The translations under genes and the position numbers were made by a program. Of a stretch of 64,000 nt of DNA, positions 50,818-64,000 are shown piece after piece. The notes beneath the pieces were generated by a model that was given only the letters and a program-made list of their open reading frames with translations, was not told the DNA's origin and ran no database searches. Source of the DNA: Adineta steineri (Eukaryota; Rotifera; Eurotatoria; Adinetida; Adinetidae); the NCBI GenBank assembly GCA_905250115.1, contig CAJNOI010000020.1, positions 241,097 to 305,096 of the forward strand. Direction: 5' to 3'. Each line of letters opens with the position of its first letter. Positions within the stretch are counted from its first letter, which is position 1.

Positions 50818-51903
50818 ATTTACTAAGATATGAGAAACTATGTGAATGAAGAGAGTCGAGTTGGCATTCTAGTTGTTTTTTTTGCTTCAGCAGTTGAGTA
50901 TTCGAGAAATGCGCAACCAATCAGCGATTAACATATAGACATGCAACCAACGATTTCTTATCGCATAGATAATAGCGACGCTATTCAAAGGAATTTAAGT
51001 ATTTTATAGTAACGTTTAAGTAATGACATAATTGTTATTCTGATGAATGAAAATAACAATAATAAAACTCTTGTTTTGTCAATAAATTCTGAGAATGTTA
51101 CGCACATATATAAAAGAATTGAAAAAATAGAGCATTTAGTGAACTAACTGTATACAATATTAATCTTATTTCAATCATAGATATACATTGTAATTATATC
51201 TATATAATATATCGATTCTAATATTGCTATTTATTCATAATAAAATAAAACTTATTCGAATTTGACTGTATTTTAAGAGAATTTGTTAGCCTAATAAAAA
51301 CGTTCAGTATCGATAAATTCTCAAAATTTAAATCTCAACCGTCATTAAGCGACAAAAAAATATAATAAAGCGACAGAGGACGCTGACTTCACGTTTCCAA
51401 AACTTAATGTGATAGATTTGTTTGTTTCTATTTGTTTACCTGATTCTGTTTCTTAATACAAATTAGTTTATATTACAATAATTTTAATAGCCTCAAACTG
51501 TTCTTTCTTACCTTGATTGTTCTGTTTTTACCTTTACTTATTTATCTTATTACGCTTTCGAAATAAACATTATTCTAAGCCAACCACATAAACATAAAAC
51601 AATTGAAAATCATAACAATTCTTTTCAAACATTTTTTATTTTACTAGATAAAATATATACATGTGAGAATATAATGGAATTATATTTGATCATTTAATTG
51701 AAGTTAGTACAATCAAAAATACTTGTTTTTCTATTATCTGATAAATAATACTATTATTTAGATATTATAATTAAGTAAAAAATAGATCTTATCTTTGTAT
51801 AAAGTAAATATCTAAAATGCATTATCAAAATTCGGAACAATGTCGAGTAAAAGTTATTTTTTTGTTTTTGGTTTTTTTCTATTTATGTTTTTTTCTTTTT
51901 GAA
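50818..51903. other. intergenic, divergent promoter region
   Basis: About 1.1 kb between delta-COP (minus) and BTB-Kelch (plus). AT-rich, with no gene or clear repeat. Met codons upstream of 51904 lead into a hydrophobic stretch that I treat as 5' UTR. Confidence 0.45.
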
Positions 51904-54854
51904 ATGAAGATTTTTGATGGTCATTTTGATGATGATATGAATTCATTTGATGATGCAACTTCAACATCAACAACAATGCTAACAAATACATCGAATTATG
52001 CTATAAAACTTCTTGAAAAATTTTCATTAATGCGTGAAAAACCTGAACTATGTGATTTTTGTATTCATATTAATTCCAAACGTTTATATTGTCATAAATT
52101 CTTATTAATCGCCATGTCGGATTATTTCAAAGCGATGTTTAATGGTTTGTATCAAATAAATAACAATAATATTAAATTATATTCTTCTTAATAATTAGGT
52201 AATATGCTTGAAAGTCATTCTGATCATGTTGAATTAAAAGGTTTTGAACGTTCATCGATTGGAATTGAATCCATGTTAAATTTTTGTTATGCTGGTATAT
52301 TAACAATAACATTTGATAATATTGATGAATTATTACATGCTGCAACACATTTACAAATATCTGATGCTATTAATTTATGTTCACAATTTCTTATTGAATC
52401 ATGTTCAATAAAAAATTGTATTGATATTTATAAAATATCCGATTTATATTCACTTGATAATGTTTTATATGTTATTAAAAATTATATATCAAAAAATTTT
52501 GTTTTACTTATGTTTAAAGCACGTGATCAATTTGAACAATTAACATATGAACAAATTTATGATGAATTATCACGTGATACATTAGAAATGCATCATTTTA
52601 ATGAATATGATTTATTTACAATGACATGTACATGGATAGAAGCAAATCGTTTGGAAAGAGAAAAATATTCTTCGAATTTATTTCAACTTATACGTTTTAT
52701 GTTAATGACACCTGAACAATTATGTGATCATGTGCGAGATCATGAACTTATTAAGATCAATGAACAATCGAGAATATTAGTACAGAATGCATTATGTTAT
52801 TATGCATTACCAAATCGACAACCATTATTAAATGATATACAATGTCGAATCAGAAATGAACCTGTACTTGTTGCTGTTGGTGAAATTGAATTATTTACAT
52901 TGAATACACATGAAGAAAAATGGGATATACTTTGTCAAGCACCATTAGAAGAAAATTATCCGGTAAGATAATAGATTTTTTTTTTGAAAAATCTATACTG
53001 AAAAAGATAAGAAAATTTTAGATTTGAATTCTATCTATTATTGGTAAATTTGCTTTATCAAAGCAATATGCTGACATATTTCTATTTGCATGTTAAGAAA
53101 AAAATAGCTCGATTTTTGCATGTGTATATATATATATAATCTCAGCTGTATTGATGATATTAAATTAAAACTACGCGAAATTAATCAACAAGTATTGAAT
53201 ATAGTCTTTTTTGTATTATATAAACAAATCTGATATTTATGTTTCTTTTCGTAGTGTAAACAAAAATAACCGTAAATTCTTCTCGATAATCTCTTTTCTT
53301 TTTTTATGTCTATAGAAAAAGTATTTGATTTTAATTGCATTATTGTTTATACAATGCGGAAATTTACATAAGTAAACTATAACAAAATAACTCATCATCT
53401 ATCATCATATTCTTGACCTTGCTTAGAGATAAAAGTTTTTTTTGTATATACTTCAAACATTTTTCTTGGTCTCTAATTCAGACAAAGTCATCATTAATTT
53501 CAAGAGTATATTTGATAGTATTAAAATGTCACATGATGTTAAGTATACGATTATACTCAGATTTCTATTGATACAATTGAATTTTGTAATATAGTTAAAT
53601 ATATTTTTTTTTTCCTTTTTTTTTAGTATCCGTTTAGTGCAATAACTGTAAATAATTATTTATATGTTCTTGGTACACGTCGTTCATCATCTGAAGAATA
53701 TAAATCATGTTATCGTTTTTCAGCACGTACATGTGAATGGATAAAATTACAGAATCTTTTACATGATCGATCACGTTTTGTTGCTGCATATGCCAATTCA
53801 TATATTTATATGTAAGTAAATTGAATTGATATTAGAAGAAGAAAAAATAATAATTAAATTTATTTAATTTAGTATGGGTGGTTTTGAAGGATTTAAACGA
53901 ACGACGCGTGTTTATGTAAATACAATTGAACGTTATTCAATTGAAGATGATCAATGGGAATCATTTTCATCAGATGGTCCACAACTTTCATCACCAGCAG
54001 CATGTGCATATGAAAATTCTATTTTTCTTGGAGGTGGAAAAAATGAACAATGGTACGTATATTTATATACAATTCGATGTAACATACACAGATGAGGTAT
54101 GATGATTTTCGACGATCGATGAATCAATAAATTCGGATGACTTCGCCGTAGGTACTGCTTCATCACTTAACTTCGGCATTTGAAATTGTTAACTTGCTAC
54201 AATTTATTTATCTTGAAAATAATTTTCGATTTAGAAATAATCATATGATAATGATATATACTTTTCCTATTTCTTCTAGGTCAAAAATAGCAGATTTTTA
54301 TTGTTTTTCAATTGATAAACGTCAATTAGAAAAACGTTCACCAATGCTTCATGCTCGTACAACACATGCATTTCATTTATTTGATGATAAAATTCTCGGT
54401 ATGTTATTTATTTATTTATTGATCGATGAATTCGAATTTTTATATTTTAGCTGTTGGAGGTTTTGATGATGATGGAAATGGTATGTTATCAATTGAAAGT
54501 TATAATATACATTGTGATCAATGGACTATCTTAACGGCAATTCCAGGTGCAATATCAAAAACATGGCCACAATCAATTGGTACCGTTGGTAGACTTATCT
54601 ATATATCTGTCTTTCATACATCGAATTCATTTATTGTGATGCAAGAAGGTTATTTTTTTGATTTGGATACTCAACAATGGTTAAAAGCTCCTGTGGTACA
54701 TGAACGTGCACGATATTGTCCAACAGTTCAACTTCGTTTTTCAAAAAATGTTATTAAATCACTTCAAGCAAATACTAATTCATCATCATCATCATCATCA
54801 TTATCATCATCATTATTACCAATATCAACAAATCTTTTACTTCTGAATACTTAA
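51904..54854 (+). CDS. BTB-BACK-Kelch protein (KLHL type)
   Basis: Six exons splice to 630 residues. A BTB domain (about 45-155, with CDFCIHINSKRLYCHKFLL and YFKAMFNG) is followed by a BACK domain (about 160-270) and a C-terminal Kelch propeller. The blades are marked by YVLGTRR, YIMGGFEG, FLGGGKN and LAVGGFDDDG, and the family's W residues follow each. Such proteins are usually CUL3 ubiquitin-ligase adaptors: BTB binds CUL3 and Kelch binds substrate. The specific KLHL is not assignable. I chose the ATG at 51904; an in-frame ATG at 51817 would add a hydrophobic segment atypical for the family. The Ser run near the C-terminus is low complexity. The intron 52963-53626 (664 bases) separates BACK from Kelch. 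Confidence 0.9.
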
Positions 54855-55089
54855 TTAAATATTTTGTTTTCTTGTTTTTTTTTTAAATTTGACTTCTATG
54901 TACTAATAAATATATATATATAGATACATTCCTGTTTTTGTTTTTTTTTAGATTATTTTATTTTGTTTTAAGATGTATGATTTTCTTTTATTTCCGTCCT
55001 TAAATTCAATTTTTAATAAGATAATGTAATCTAACATTTTTTTGTTTTCCAAGTTAATTATTTATTAATTCTTTTTATTCTATTAGATA
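54855..55089. other. short intergenic gap
   Basis: 235 AT-rich bases between two same-strand genes, with AATAAA-like hexamers near 54905. Such a close tandem arrangement could also allow polycistronic transcription with trans-splicing, though nothing in the sequence proves that. Confidence 0.4.
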
Positions 55090-58000
55090 ATGGATAATCA
55101 TTCATCATCGAGTTTGCTTTTTGAAAATACAAATGGATCAATTTATTCAAATGATTTAGTTTTAAGTATAATTGAAGATGTTTCATCTTCATCAACAAAT
55201 ACAAATGGTAGTTTATCCCCATCCTCACCCCCATCAAATCAATCATTTGATATGTCAACAAATCAAATGTCATTTCCTTGTTGTATATTTCGTTGTAAAC
55301 AAAATTCACATCCGTTCCAAGAGCGTTGCATTCCATTAAACGAACAAGTTAAAGTTGGACGGGCTGTTGCTCGACTTAAAGCTCTTCCAAATAATGCCAT
55401 ATTTGATTGTAAAGTACTCTCACGACAACATGCAAGACTTTGGTATGAAGATGGCAAGGTATACATATATATATATATATATATATAGAATTCTAGCAAC
55501 ATTGCGTTTCTTAACCCTCCGGCGGTGTCTGGGAGCCGAAGAGGCCCACAGTAGTGTTTTTTTCTACTTTAAGATCTATGCAATTCGAAGCGATCTTTTC
55601 GCTAATCGTTAGTCTACTAATGATACATAAGAACCATACGAAATTTCTTGTAAAACTATCAGCAGTCAAAAACTACAGTGTAGGTCCGTTTGGACCTCCT
55701 GACAACATTCGTGTTATATAGATGATTTTGATTCGTATTACGTATGCCCTCTGTTGTTTCGAAGATCTATCCATTTAAGATTGATTAGTTTGTTGCTGCC
55801 AGTAAAGAATAATGTGTTTCTCTATCCTTATTTATCTATCGAAATATTCTCACCATTCTCTTAACTTTTACTCACGATAATTGTAATCCTTCTTTTTTCT
55901 TGAAAAATCAGCATCTTACGTATACTACAAGCGTATCAATGCATCAGTGACTGAAAAGAGATCATGATATAGACCTTGATCTCTCTTATATAGTACAATA
56001 CAGATGAATTTTCATGTTTTCCTTATGTATTTACGTGTGGGTCCACTTGGACCCACATACATCGTTCGTGTGACTAAGCGAGAACACCTCCGGAGGGTTA
56101 AATATCAGTTGACTGCGATAGTTTCAGATAGCCTGAGGAGAGAGATACTTGAAAGAACTTTGATTAGAGAATCGATGAAGCAAATATTGTCGTATTGTTA
56201 CATCCGTTTAATATCTGTTTTATTATTTTAATGTAATTTTAGTTTTTATTACAAGATACAAAAAGTTCGAATGGTACATTTGTTAATAATGAACGATTAG
56301 GTAAATGTAATGAAGAAAGTCCACCATTTGAAATCTATTCCGATGATGTCGTTCAATTTGGTGTTGATGTTACTGAGAATAATCGAAAAAGTAATATAGA
56401 TATATTTCTTAATAAAACAAAAAAAATCTTATCTATTATGCCTTTAGCTACACATAACTGTATCATTATGGAAGTTAGACTCTTTCATGCAGATGGTAGT
56501 GAATCTTTAGCTCGAAGGTAATTTAAATTATAAATAAAAATGTATATAAATTCTAATTTTATATTTAGTGCTAATGGTCAATCTTTAGCTCAAATAAAAG
56601 AACTTGATATAAATACACAAACATTATATCAATTGGCTCAATATATTCAAGTATATAGAATAATTCATTGATTTTTTTTCGAGTTATAATTAATATAAAG
56701 AAACTTTTCGATTCAATTGTAGGAAGCTATGCATCGTGAACAAATGCTTGAACAAAAATTGGAATATCTCCAGCGTGTATTACGTAATACACAACAAACA
56801 TCCGATGATAGTTGGCAAGCAATTATTAATGAAGATCGTCTTCTAATGCGAATCAATGCATTAGAAGATCAAATTCGTATTTATCGTACTAAAGTATAAA
56901 GAAATTTTTGATATTATTTATAGAAGAACTATCTTTTTTTCCTAATCTTTTAGCATCCGAATGAAGATCCGATAAAACAAGAATTAGTTCAATTAACTGA
57001 ATCACATACAAAATTTGAACAAGAATCAAAAGTAATACTGATTGTATAAATTATTTAACGCTTAATTTCTTTTGTTTTGTAAAGATTAAACTAGAAAAGG
57101 CATTGATTGATTGTGCAGATGCGAATAGTCGAAGTAAATCTCTTGAATGTTCATTACAAATAGCACAAGATGAATTGAAACGTTTTAATGAACAAAATGA
57201 ACAACAGAAAGAAGATATTCAACAACTTGTACAATCAGTTGATGAACAACGTTCGTTGATTTCAGATATTGAAATACAATTACGAGTATTGATCTCGAGA
57301 TTTTTAATAAGAAAAATAAAATATTTTATCATTTTCAGGATTCTCAAACACGATGTACAGATATAGAAATTGAAAAACAACGAATACAAAATGATTTTGA
57401 CGAATATTATCAACGAACATATCATCTAGAAGAATTACAACAGAAATCGATACAAGTAGGAAAATGTTTTTCTAATTAAATTTTTTCTTATTTTCTTCTT
57501 TTTATTAGAATGGAACAGCTCATGGTCGATTTCAAGTTCAATCTTCTTTACTTGGTAATAATACAATCCTTTTCGATTAGTATCATACTTTTTCTTATTA
57601 TTCATAGATCCAATTATAGAAAATAATAATTCTATTGATATTCCAATATTGAAAGAAAATGGAGAAAATGAAACACATGATGAGTCAATAATGCCATTAG
57701 ATCAAATTGATCCTATTGTTAATCATAATCATACAGAAAAATATGATAATATCAATGGACATGATTCTGTTAATGAATTAATAGAAGCACAAAAACAAAT
57801 TGTTTTACTTCGTGAAAATTTAAATAAAACAAATGGTAATTTTTAAAGAAAAATTTTCTGTTAATATTTTTTAATTTTTAGAACGTGTCGTTTCTGCTGA
57901 AGATTCGTATCGAAGTGAACAAGAACGTTATCGTTCATTGATATCGGAACATGAATTAATACGTGATGAATTAAATCAATTAAAAATTCGTTTAAATAAA

Positions 58001-58171
58001 GAAAAGAATGATAATAATGAATTAGTTCAAGAACAACAAAATAAACTTGATACATTATCAAAATCAATTTTATCAAAACAAATTGAGCATGATCAATTGC
58101 TTAGTATTTATCTATGTTTTTTTCTTTTCTATTATTTGTTCATTTTTTGTCTTTTCTTTTTTCTTTTATGA
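55090..58171 (+). CDS. SLMAP: sarcolemmal membrane-associated protein (FHA, coiled coil, tail anchor)
   Basis: Eleven exons splice to 599 residues. After a Ser-rich lead, an FHA domain (about 60-180) carries [23 protein letters not shown] and [14 protein letters not shown], which keep the phosphothreonine-binding Arg, Ser-Arg-x-His and Asn residues. Long heptad coiled coils follow (about 240-440 and 500-575). The protein ends in a hydrophobic helix ([20 protein letters not shown]), the tail anchor typical of SLMAP. SLMAP links the STRIPAK phosphatase to phosphorylated MST1/2 and acts on Hippo signalling and membrane organisation. The first intron (55459-56242, 784 bases) holds a TTAA-flanked piggyBac-like element and an AT microsatellite. 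Start is the first Met in the exon. Confidence 0.92.
55511..56101. mobile_element. piggyBac-like non-autonomous element in SLMAP intron 1
   Basis: It starts TTAA-CCCTCCGGCGGTGT and ends with ACACCTCCGGAGGG-TTAA, giving a TTAA duplication and 14-bp TIRs with one mismatch. Internally, motifs with the cores GTCCGTTTGGACC and GTCCACTTGGACC recur. It is 591 bases long with no transposase frame. Its TIR differs from the 29106 element, so at least two families are present. Confidence 0.8.
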
Positions 58172-61100
58172 TGGTGACACTCTTTTTTTTTTCTTCTTCT
58201 TTATTTCATTCGAATTATTTCTCTATTATTTTCAAAGACAAAATCTTCTCTCTTTTTTTTCTATACTAAACAAACAACATAAAGAATAAATAGAGAAATG
58301 TAATTGTATTATATATATATACATATAATATGTTTTTCATTTCTTACACATTTGTTTTCGTTTATCATAAACTCAATATATTGATTCTACATTGTGAAAA
58401 TGATTCATTATATTATAACTTACTTCTACAAAAATGCTGTTAAAAATTCTTCTATCGAATTGAATTGAACGAGACTCAATAGATGTCTTTCTTGGGATTT
58501 AATATGTGCGTAAAATACACAGATACATACAATGTAGCCTCTCTTAATCGTACAGTCACTTCTCAACAAACATGACGTATTGAGAGAAACTAAAAACATC
58601 GTTCTTTTTTGATTTTATATATCGTCAGGCGACAACATCATACAGGACAGAAAGAGAAGTATAAAGTGAACTTCTCTAACTGGTATTATATTTTATTATC
58701 TATAGAAATGAATATCTGATCAGAAAAGCGTGATAGGAAATCATCTTCACCGTGTTTCAAAAAACTTAAATGACAACGATAGTAAATGGCAAACGCATAT
58801 ACGTCAAGATGTGGTAGTAATCCTAAACCTGAATATCACATCTAAGCCTGATCATCGTAAATATTCTATTAGTAGTAGTAATTTTCTATCGAAAACAAAC
58901 CGTCGATTTCCATGGCATCGATAGTGTCATTTTCTGTAATCTAGAATCATTGTATACAATATTCATTATAATCATTGATTATGAAAGTCAAAGTGTTGTT
59001 TTTTTATGACAAATTTAGTTACTTCTACTATAATAAGAATATATAATTCAAAGCAGTTTTATTTTTCTTGTATAAAGAGGATATTCGATTCTCGTAAGTC
59101 AATTTACGGTTTTCATTTGATATTATAATCAAGAGTTGTTTATACTACAAAAACGTTTAGTTATATTCTTTAGTTTAGATATAATATTCGATTTCATACA
59201 ATAAAATAGAGATTCAAAAATAGCAAACGATTCATTGTTTTTTTCTTATTACAAAATTACCTTTTTTTTCGAGGTATAACTCATAATAGTCAAAGGTAGA
59301 AGTAATCGAAACAAAAAAAAGAAGAGACGCCACGTTGATAATATACAATAAACTAATGAGTCATGTTTATACATGCATATATTCTGTCGTTACTAAATCG
59401 AAGTAATGTTGCTGTTTTTCACATCCTTTCACTCATTAATAACATGCGTCTTAAACAATGTGCGTATTATTCAAATAAAAAAAAGATTTGTCAATGAAAT
59501 GTTTTTCTTTGTTAATCAGTGAAAAGAAATCTTCAGATGAAATAAATTAAATATTTAAGTATTACTAGTTGCATTTATTAAGAATGAATCAATGTTTTTA
59601 TATATTTATTAGTTGAATTTGTAATAAAGAGATATTTTCTTATTTTCATTGTTGATTCAACCAAATTTCTTTACATATCACCCAAAATGAGAAAAAAACT
59701 CAGAATCTATATTAATATACAAATGATTATGTCTAAAAAAGACTCCCAATTATAGATCAGTTAAAATATATACTTAAACAAAAAAGTGAACGATATTCTT
59801 TATTGGAAGAAAAAAAAAGTTGAAATAAATTAAAGGAAATATATATCATTGATCGAATTAGTTAACAACTATTGAATATTTTTATAGAAACATAAATGGT
59901 TCTTGAATTGTTATTAAACTTTAATTTATGATTTTCTTCAGTTTCTCATTTCTGTTATTATTTTTTATATTCGTTTTTTCGAAAAAAAAATAGTAGAAAA
60001 TCAAATTCTTACAGACACGTTTTATTTAAATAATGACATTTGCTGCTAATGGAAAAATTTTTGATGATCGTTGAAAACTTAATAAACCCATATTTGAATT
60101 GCCTGAGAGTATTTGCAAATAGATATAGTCGAATGACCTGACAATTCACAACAGTACTTGAAATGCAGTTGTCTATTCTATCCGTTTAGTTATAAAAATG
60201 ATCGTCAACAAAATTACATTTATCTATTCTGCAATCACATTTTTTTAACTTGTTTTTTTTTGCGCATCTGTATCTCACCACAAATGTGATAGGTAGAAAA
60301 AAATCCATACTTACGACAAAAGAAAGAAATCAAAATCGTATCATTACAATATATGTATTTTTTTACGTCGAAGTAATTACTTTTTTCTTTTTTTCTTGAT
60401 CAATAACATTAAAGTAATGGTAAATCTAGATACGTTATAAATGCGCATCAAACTGTCACATGATTATGAATATTATTCGTAATATTCATATCACTATAAT
60501 GTTGATTTTGATGTTATTTCTTTCTATGATAAAATCTTTTATGTAAATATTACAGTAATACAATGACCAAATATGTATCAAAAAAAAAAAGTATCCATTA
60601 GATAATAACCTTATTGATCAGTGAGAATAAATATTCAGACGAAAAAGTAAATGATACGCATACTATAAATTCAAATAGAAGTAAGTATCATCCTTTTTTT
60701 TTATACTTTTATTTATGTTTAAAACTGAAATAGTATTAAAGAAAATAAATATTATTCGTCGAATCATTTGAGAATAATTAACTATTACTATTTGTAAAGT
60801 ACTAGCTTTTATTTTTATAGGAAAATAGATTTTTATCTATAACTTTTTTCGATTTTTATTTTGTTTTGGTTTCATATACCATTTTTCCTGTTCTTTTGTT
60901 CGATAGAAACTACCGCTAATCGTCTTTTCTAGTGATTATCAGTTTTCTTGGTTATATAAAAAATCGTCGAAACTAGCACTGATAAGCAACATCAAATTAT
61001 AACTCATAAGGTCAAAATGATCTATCGAGTGAATTTGTATGACAGTCTTTAATTGAAATAAATCATTTCTTATTACGATTTAATGAGCAAAGTAAATTAA

Positions 61101-61590
61101 GAAGACAAAGATATCAATCGAAAGAGTGTTAGTGCAGCCTTTTAGTTTGATCAACTACGTACAGGTATCCAAAATTAGTTAACTCAATAAAATCAGTCCG
61201 AGGAAAAAGAAGTTGTATATCGGCTCAAGCTGTTTTCTACATACATATTTTTAATATATATTTATGTTTTATATTTAGATAAGATTCATACTGTTTCAAA
61301 TGGTGTATCCGTTCGAGACAATTTGAATTTTTTTCTGTTGATTAAGAAGCAATTCGCAGATAAAGTTTTAGAAATTTTTTCGAAAACATACGAATTTTTC
61401 TAACATTTCATATTCTATATTCTAGATTAAAAGTATCACATCAATTGATCTATTCTTTTAGAAATTTTCTTATTTGTCGAAAATTTGCAGATTTTCTACG
61501 TTCAAAGGACATACTTAATAATGCAACAGGTAATTGATAGAAAATTTATTCTAAATACTGTCTTTTGTTAAATATGATTTTCTACTATAG
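58172..61590. other. 3.4-kb gene-free region
   Basis: No coding frame or RNA gene is recognised. It has poly-T tracts and long AT-rich stretches. Possible promoter and 5' non-coding exons of the FG-GAP gene lie at the right end (TTTAG and TTTTAG sites near 61280 and 61460). Confidence 0.5.
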
Positions 61591-64000
61591 ATGGATGAAA
61601 GTTCTATGAATAATGATGGTATAAGAATTACACATTCATTTACTGAGCAAGATATTCATGTCGATAACGTGCAACATGAGAACTCAACACAAAACCAGTC
61701 TAATGCAGTGGAATCTGCCAATATTACTAAGAAAATAAAGAAGTTGCCAATGACTCCAACATCTTTGTATGCCATTTTCTTTTCATTTCAAGCCTCATAA
61801 TATATATAGAATGTATTTTCATTAGAGAATATTCGTGTTGGTCAAGACATCGAACGGCAACAGCTGTGGGTGCATTTGGTCTCTTCACAATACTAGCAAT
61901 CGTTACAAGTATATTAATAGTCTGTCTGACTTCACAAAAAACAAGAGGTATGTTCTGATTTTTCTTCATATACTAACTACATATATGATATAAATTTATT
62001 ATATTATCATATAGCATCTTTCTCTTCATAGTAATAGTATGATAAAATAATAAATAGAACTAGTATATTTCTTTGAGGAAGGAGAGTTCACATCAATCGA
62101 TAATCATCTTATTATAGTCTGTGTGTTGTTTTTCATTATCGTCATAGAATAGAACTAATATTCAATTGATTCCGTCCACTATATTTGAAGAATTTTTATC
62201 ATTGTATTGAATTTGCAATTAAAAATAGTCTACAAAAGAAAGTATATGATTGAGAAGAAACGTAGCTTAAACAGATAGTGTGAGTCAATAATATAATTTA
62301 TTCTTCCTCCAAAACAACGCGCTTTTTTAATAATTTTACAATAAATGGAAGGAAGTGAATAAGTATACATGGCATCTACTTAATATTTGCATGCTCAAAA
62401 ACTACATGAGATTCTATGAACTCAATAAGAATAATTAAGTTTTACATTATTTACCTTGTTTATTTAGTCCAACAGTGTGAACTAACATTTATACAAACTA
62501 ATCAAAACCCAGTGGAATATAACTTTGGTCCTCGATCTGTTGCTGTTGGCAATTTCAACGATGACGAGTTGTTGGATATTGTTGTTGCCAATAGTGTCGT
62601 TGATAGTATATCTGTATTCCTTGGATATAATAATGGTATTTTTGCAAGTAATATGATGTATTCGACCGGTTTACATTCTGCTCCATACATGGTAGCCATC
62701 GGTGATTTTAACAACAATCATCACACGGATATTGCTGTCGCATATTTCGGTACTAATAGCATCGGTATATTTCTTGGATTCGGAAACGGTTCTTTTATTA
62801 ATACAACAGTAATCTCAACTGATTCATCTCGTCCAGTCTGGATACATATAGCTGATCTCGATAATGATACATCACCCGATATTATTACTGCTAATTATGG
62901 AACTGATAGTATAAGCATATTTTATGGATATGGAGATGGACGTTTTGCATATCCGATCACATATCTAACAGGCTACGATTCTTCACCATTCTCAGTCATC
63001 GGTGCAGATTTCAACAACGATAATCATTTAGATCTTGCTATTGCAAATTATGGTACAAATAATATAGGTATATTTATTGCAAATGGCAACAGAACCTTTT
63101 TACATCAACAGATATTTTCAACTGGAATTAATTCACATCCATATTCACTCACCGTTGGGCAATTTAATAATGATAACTTATTGGATATCGCTGTCGCTAA
63201 TAATGGAGCAAACAATGTCGGTGTACTTCTAGGAAACAACAACGGCATTTTTACAAGTCAAACAACATATTCGCTTGATACTTCCTCACCATATTCTATT
63301 AATCTGGGCGATTTTAACAAAGACAATCGACTTGATTTAGTCGTCAGTAATAAAGGTACTAATAACATAGGCGTATTGCTGGGAATTGGCAATGGTAGTT
63401 TTTCTGAACCAACAATGAATTCAGCTGGCTCTTCTTCTTCAATTTCGCTTGCTGTAGCTGATTTCAATAAAGACAATCTTCTTGACGTTATTATCATCAG
63501 CAATGATACTGGCAGTATAGATATTCTCTTTGGTTACGATGAAGGATTTCAACCACAAACTGCGTATCCAACCAGCAATTGGCCATATTCTGTTGCTGTT
63601 GGTGATTTCAATAATGACACTCGACTGGATATCGTTGTTGCTAATTATGGTAACAACACAGTAAGTGTATTTCTCGGATATGGCAATGGTTCTTTTGCAA
63701 AGCAAACTACCTATTCAACTGGCATTTATCCATCTTCTGTAGCTGTTGGTGACTTCAACAATGACACACGACTAGATATCGTCGTTACTAATTATTTGAG
63801 CGACACTATAAGTGTATTTCTCGGATATGGCAATGGTTCTTTTGCAAATCAAACTATCTATTCAACTGGCATTTATCCATATTCTGTAGCTGTTGGTGAC
63901 TTCAACAATGACACACGACTAGATATCGTTGTTGCTAATTATGGTAACAACAGTGTCAGTGTACTTCTCGGATATGGCAATGGTTCTTTTGCAAATCAAA
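61591..64000 (+). CDS. membrane-anchored FG-GAP/VCBS repeat protein (incomplete at right edge)
   Basis: Three exons are seen (61591-61766, 61826-61947 and 62468 to the window end), and the frame is open at the edge. A Ser/Asn-rich cytoplasmic N-terminus (about 1-65) precedes one membrane helix (AVGAFGLFTILAIVTSILIV), so this is probably a type II membrane protein with an extracellular C-terminus. The long exon holds ten repeats of about 50 residues, each with a calcium-binding-like loop of the form VGDFNNDTRLDIVVANYG and then VFLGYGNGSF. These are FG-GAP/VCBS beta-propeller blades. The asparagines create many NxS/T sequons. The last three blades are almost identical in DNA. Such families are expanded in bdelloid rotifers. 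Adhesion or ligand binding is plausible but unproven. Confidence 0.85.

Noticed and set aside
51817-51903. BTB-Kelch start at 51817 with a hydrophobic N-terminus
   Set aside because: The hydrophobic stretch is T-rich 5' flank; KLHL proteins are cytosolic and start near 51904.

Overview
The window is AT-rich eukaryotic nuclear DNA. Genes are broken by many very short introns (about 45-80 bases, with a few of 300-800), all on GT..AG boundaries. Every spliced model below closes on a whole number of codons, which supports the exon boundaries. The gene set is animal: PLC-delta, TIF1/TRIM, SETDB1, a Roco protein, a peptide GPCR, KCNQ, MAPK15, kinesin light chain, delta-COP, BTB-Kelch, SLMAP and neuropeptide precursors. 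The tiny introns, an intron-bearing 2-aminoethylphosphonate transaminase and a membrane-anchored FG-GAP/VCBS repeat protein point to a spiralian invertebrate, most likely a bdelloid rotifer. That taxon is an inference.

Layout. 0.4-0.8 kb: small Ser/Cys protein (-). 1.3-5.3 kb: PLC-delta (+). 5.5-9.0 kb: TIF1-type RING/B-box/PHD/bromodomain protein (-), head to head over 221 bp with SETDB1 (+, 9.2-11.9 kb). 13.0-16.7 kb: LRR-Roc-COR protein (+). 16.7-22.9 kb: gene-free, with one palindromic element. 22.9-24.4 kb: rhodopsin-type peptide GPCR (+). 26.1-27.7 kb: AEP transaminase (-), head to head with a zinc-finger-like orphan (+). 29.8-30.2 kb: short p66/GATAD2-like protein (-). 31.2-32.9 kb: KCNQ-type channel (-). 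33.9-37.4 kb: MAPK15 (+). 39.8-42.3 kb: kinesin light chain (-). 45.2-46.1 kb: two tail-to-tail putative neuropeptide precursors. 48.5 kb: tRNA-Ala. 48.7-50.8 kb: delta-COP (-). 51.9-54.9 kb: BTB-Kelch (+). 55.1-58.2 kb: SLMAP (+). 61.6 kb to the edge: FG-GAP membrane protein (+, incomplete).

The genes are not an operon, but some neighbours fit together. In other animals TIF1-family proteins recruit SETDB1 for H3K9 methylation. Here the two genes share one short promoter containing a perfect palindrome with opposed CCAAT boxes. The two secreted precursors at 45-46 kb each contain a single amidation/dibasic site (GKR), predicting a Trp-amide and a Pro-amide peptide that I do not recognise. Gene-poor stretches and long introns carry at least seven inverted-repeat (MITE-like) elements. 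These include two with TTAA ends (piggyBac-like), a palindrome nested inside another element beside the tRNA, and a two-copy family present in a PLC intron and beside the p66 gene.
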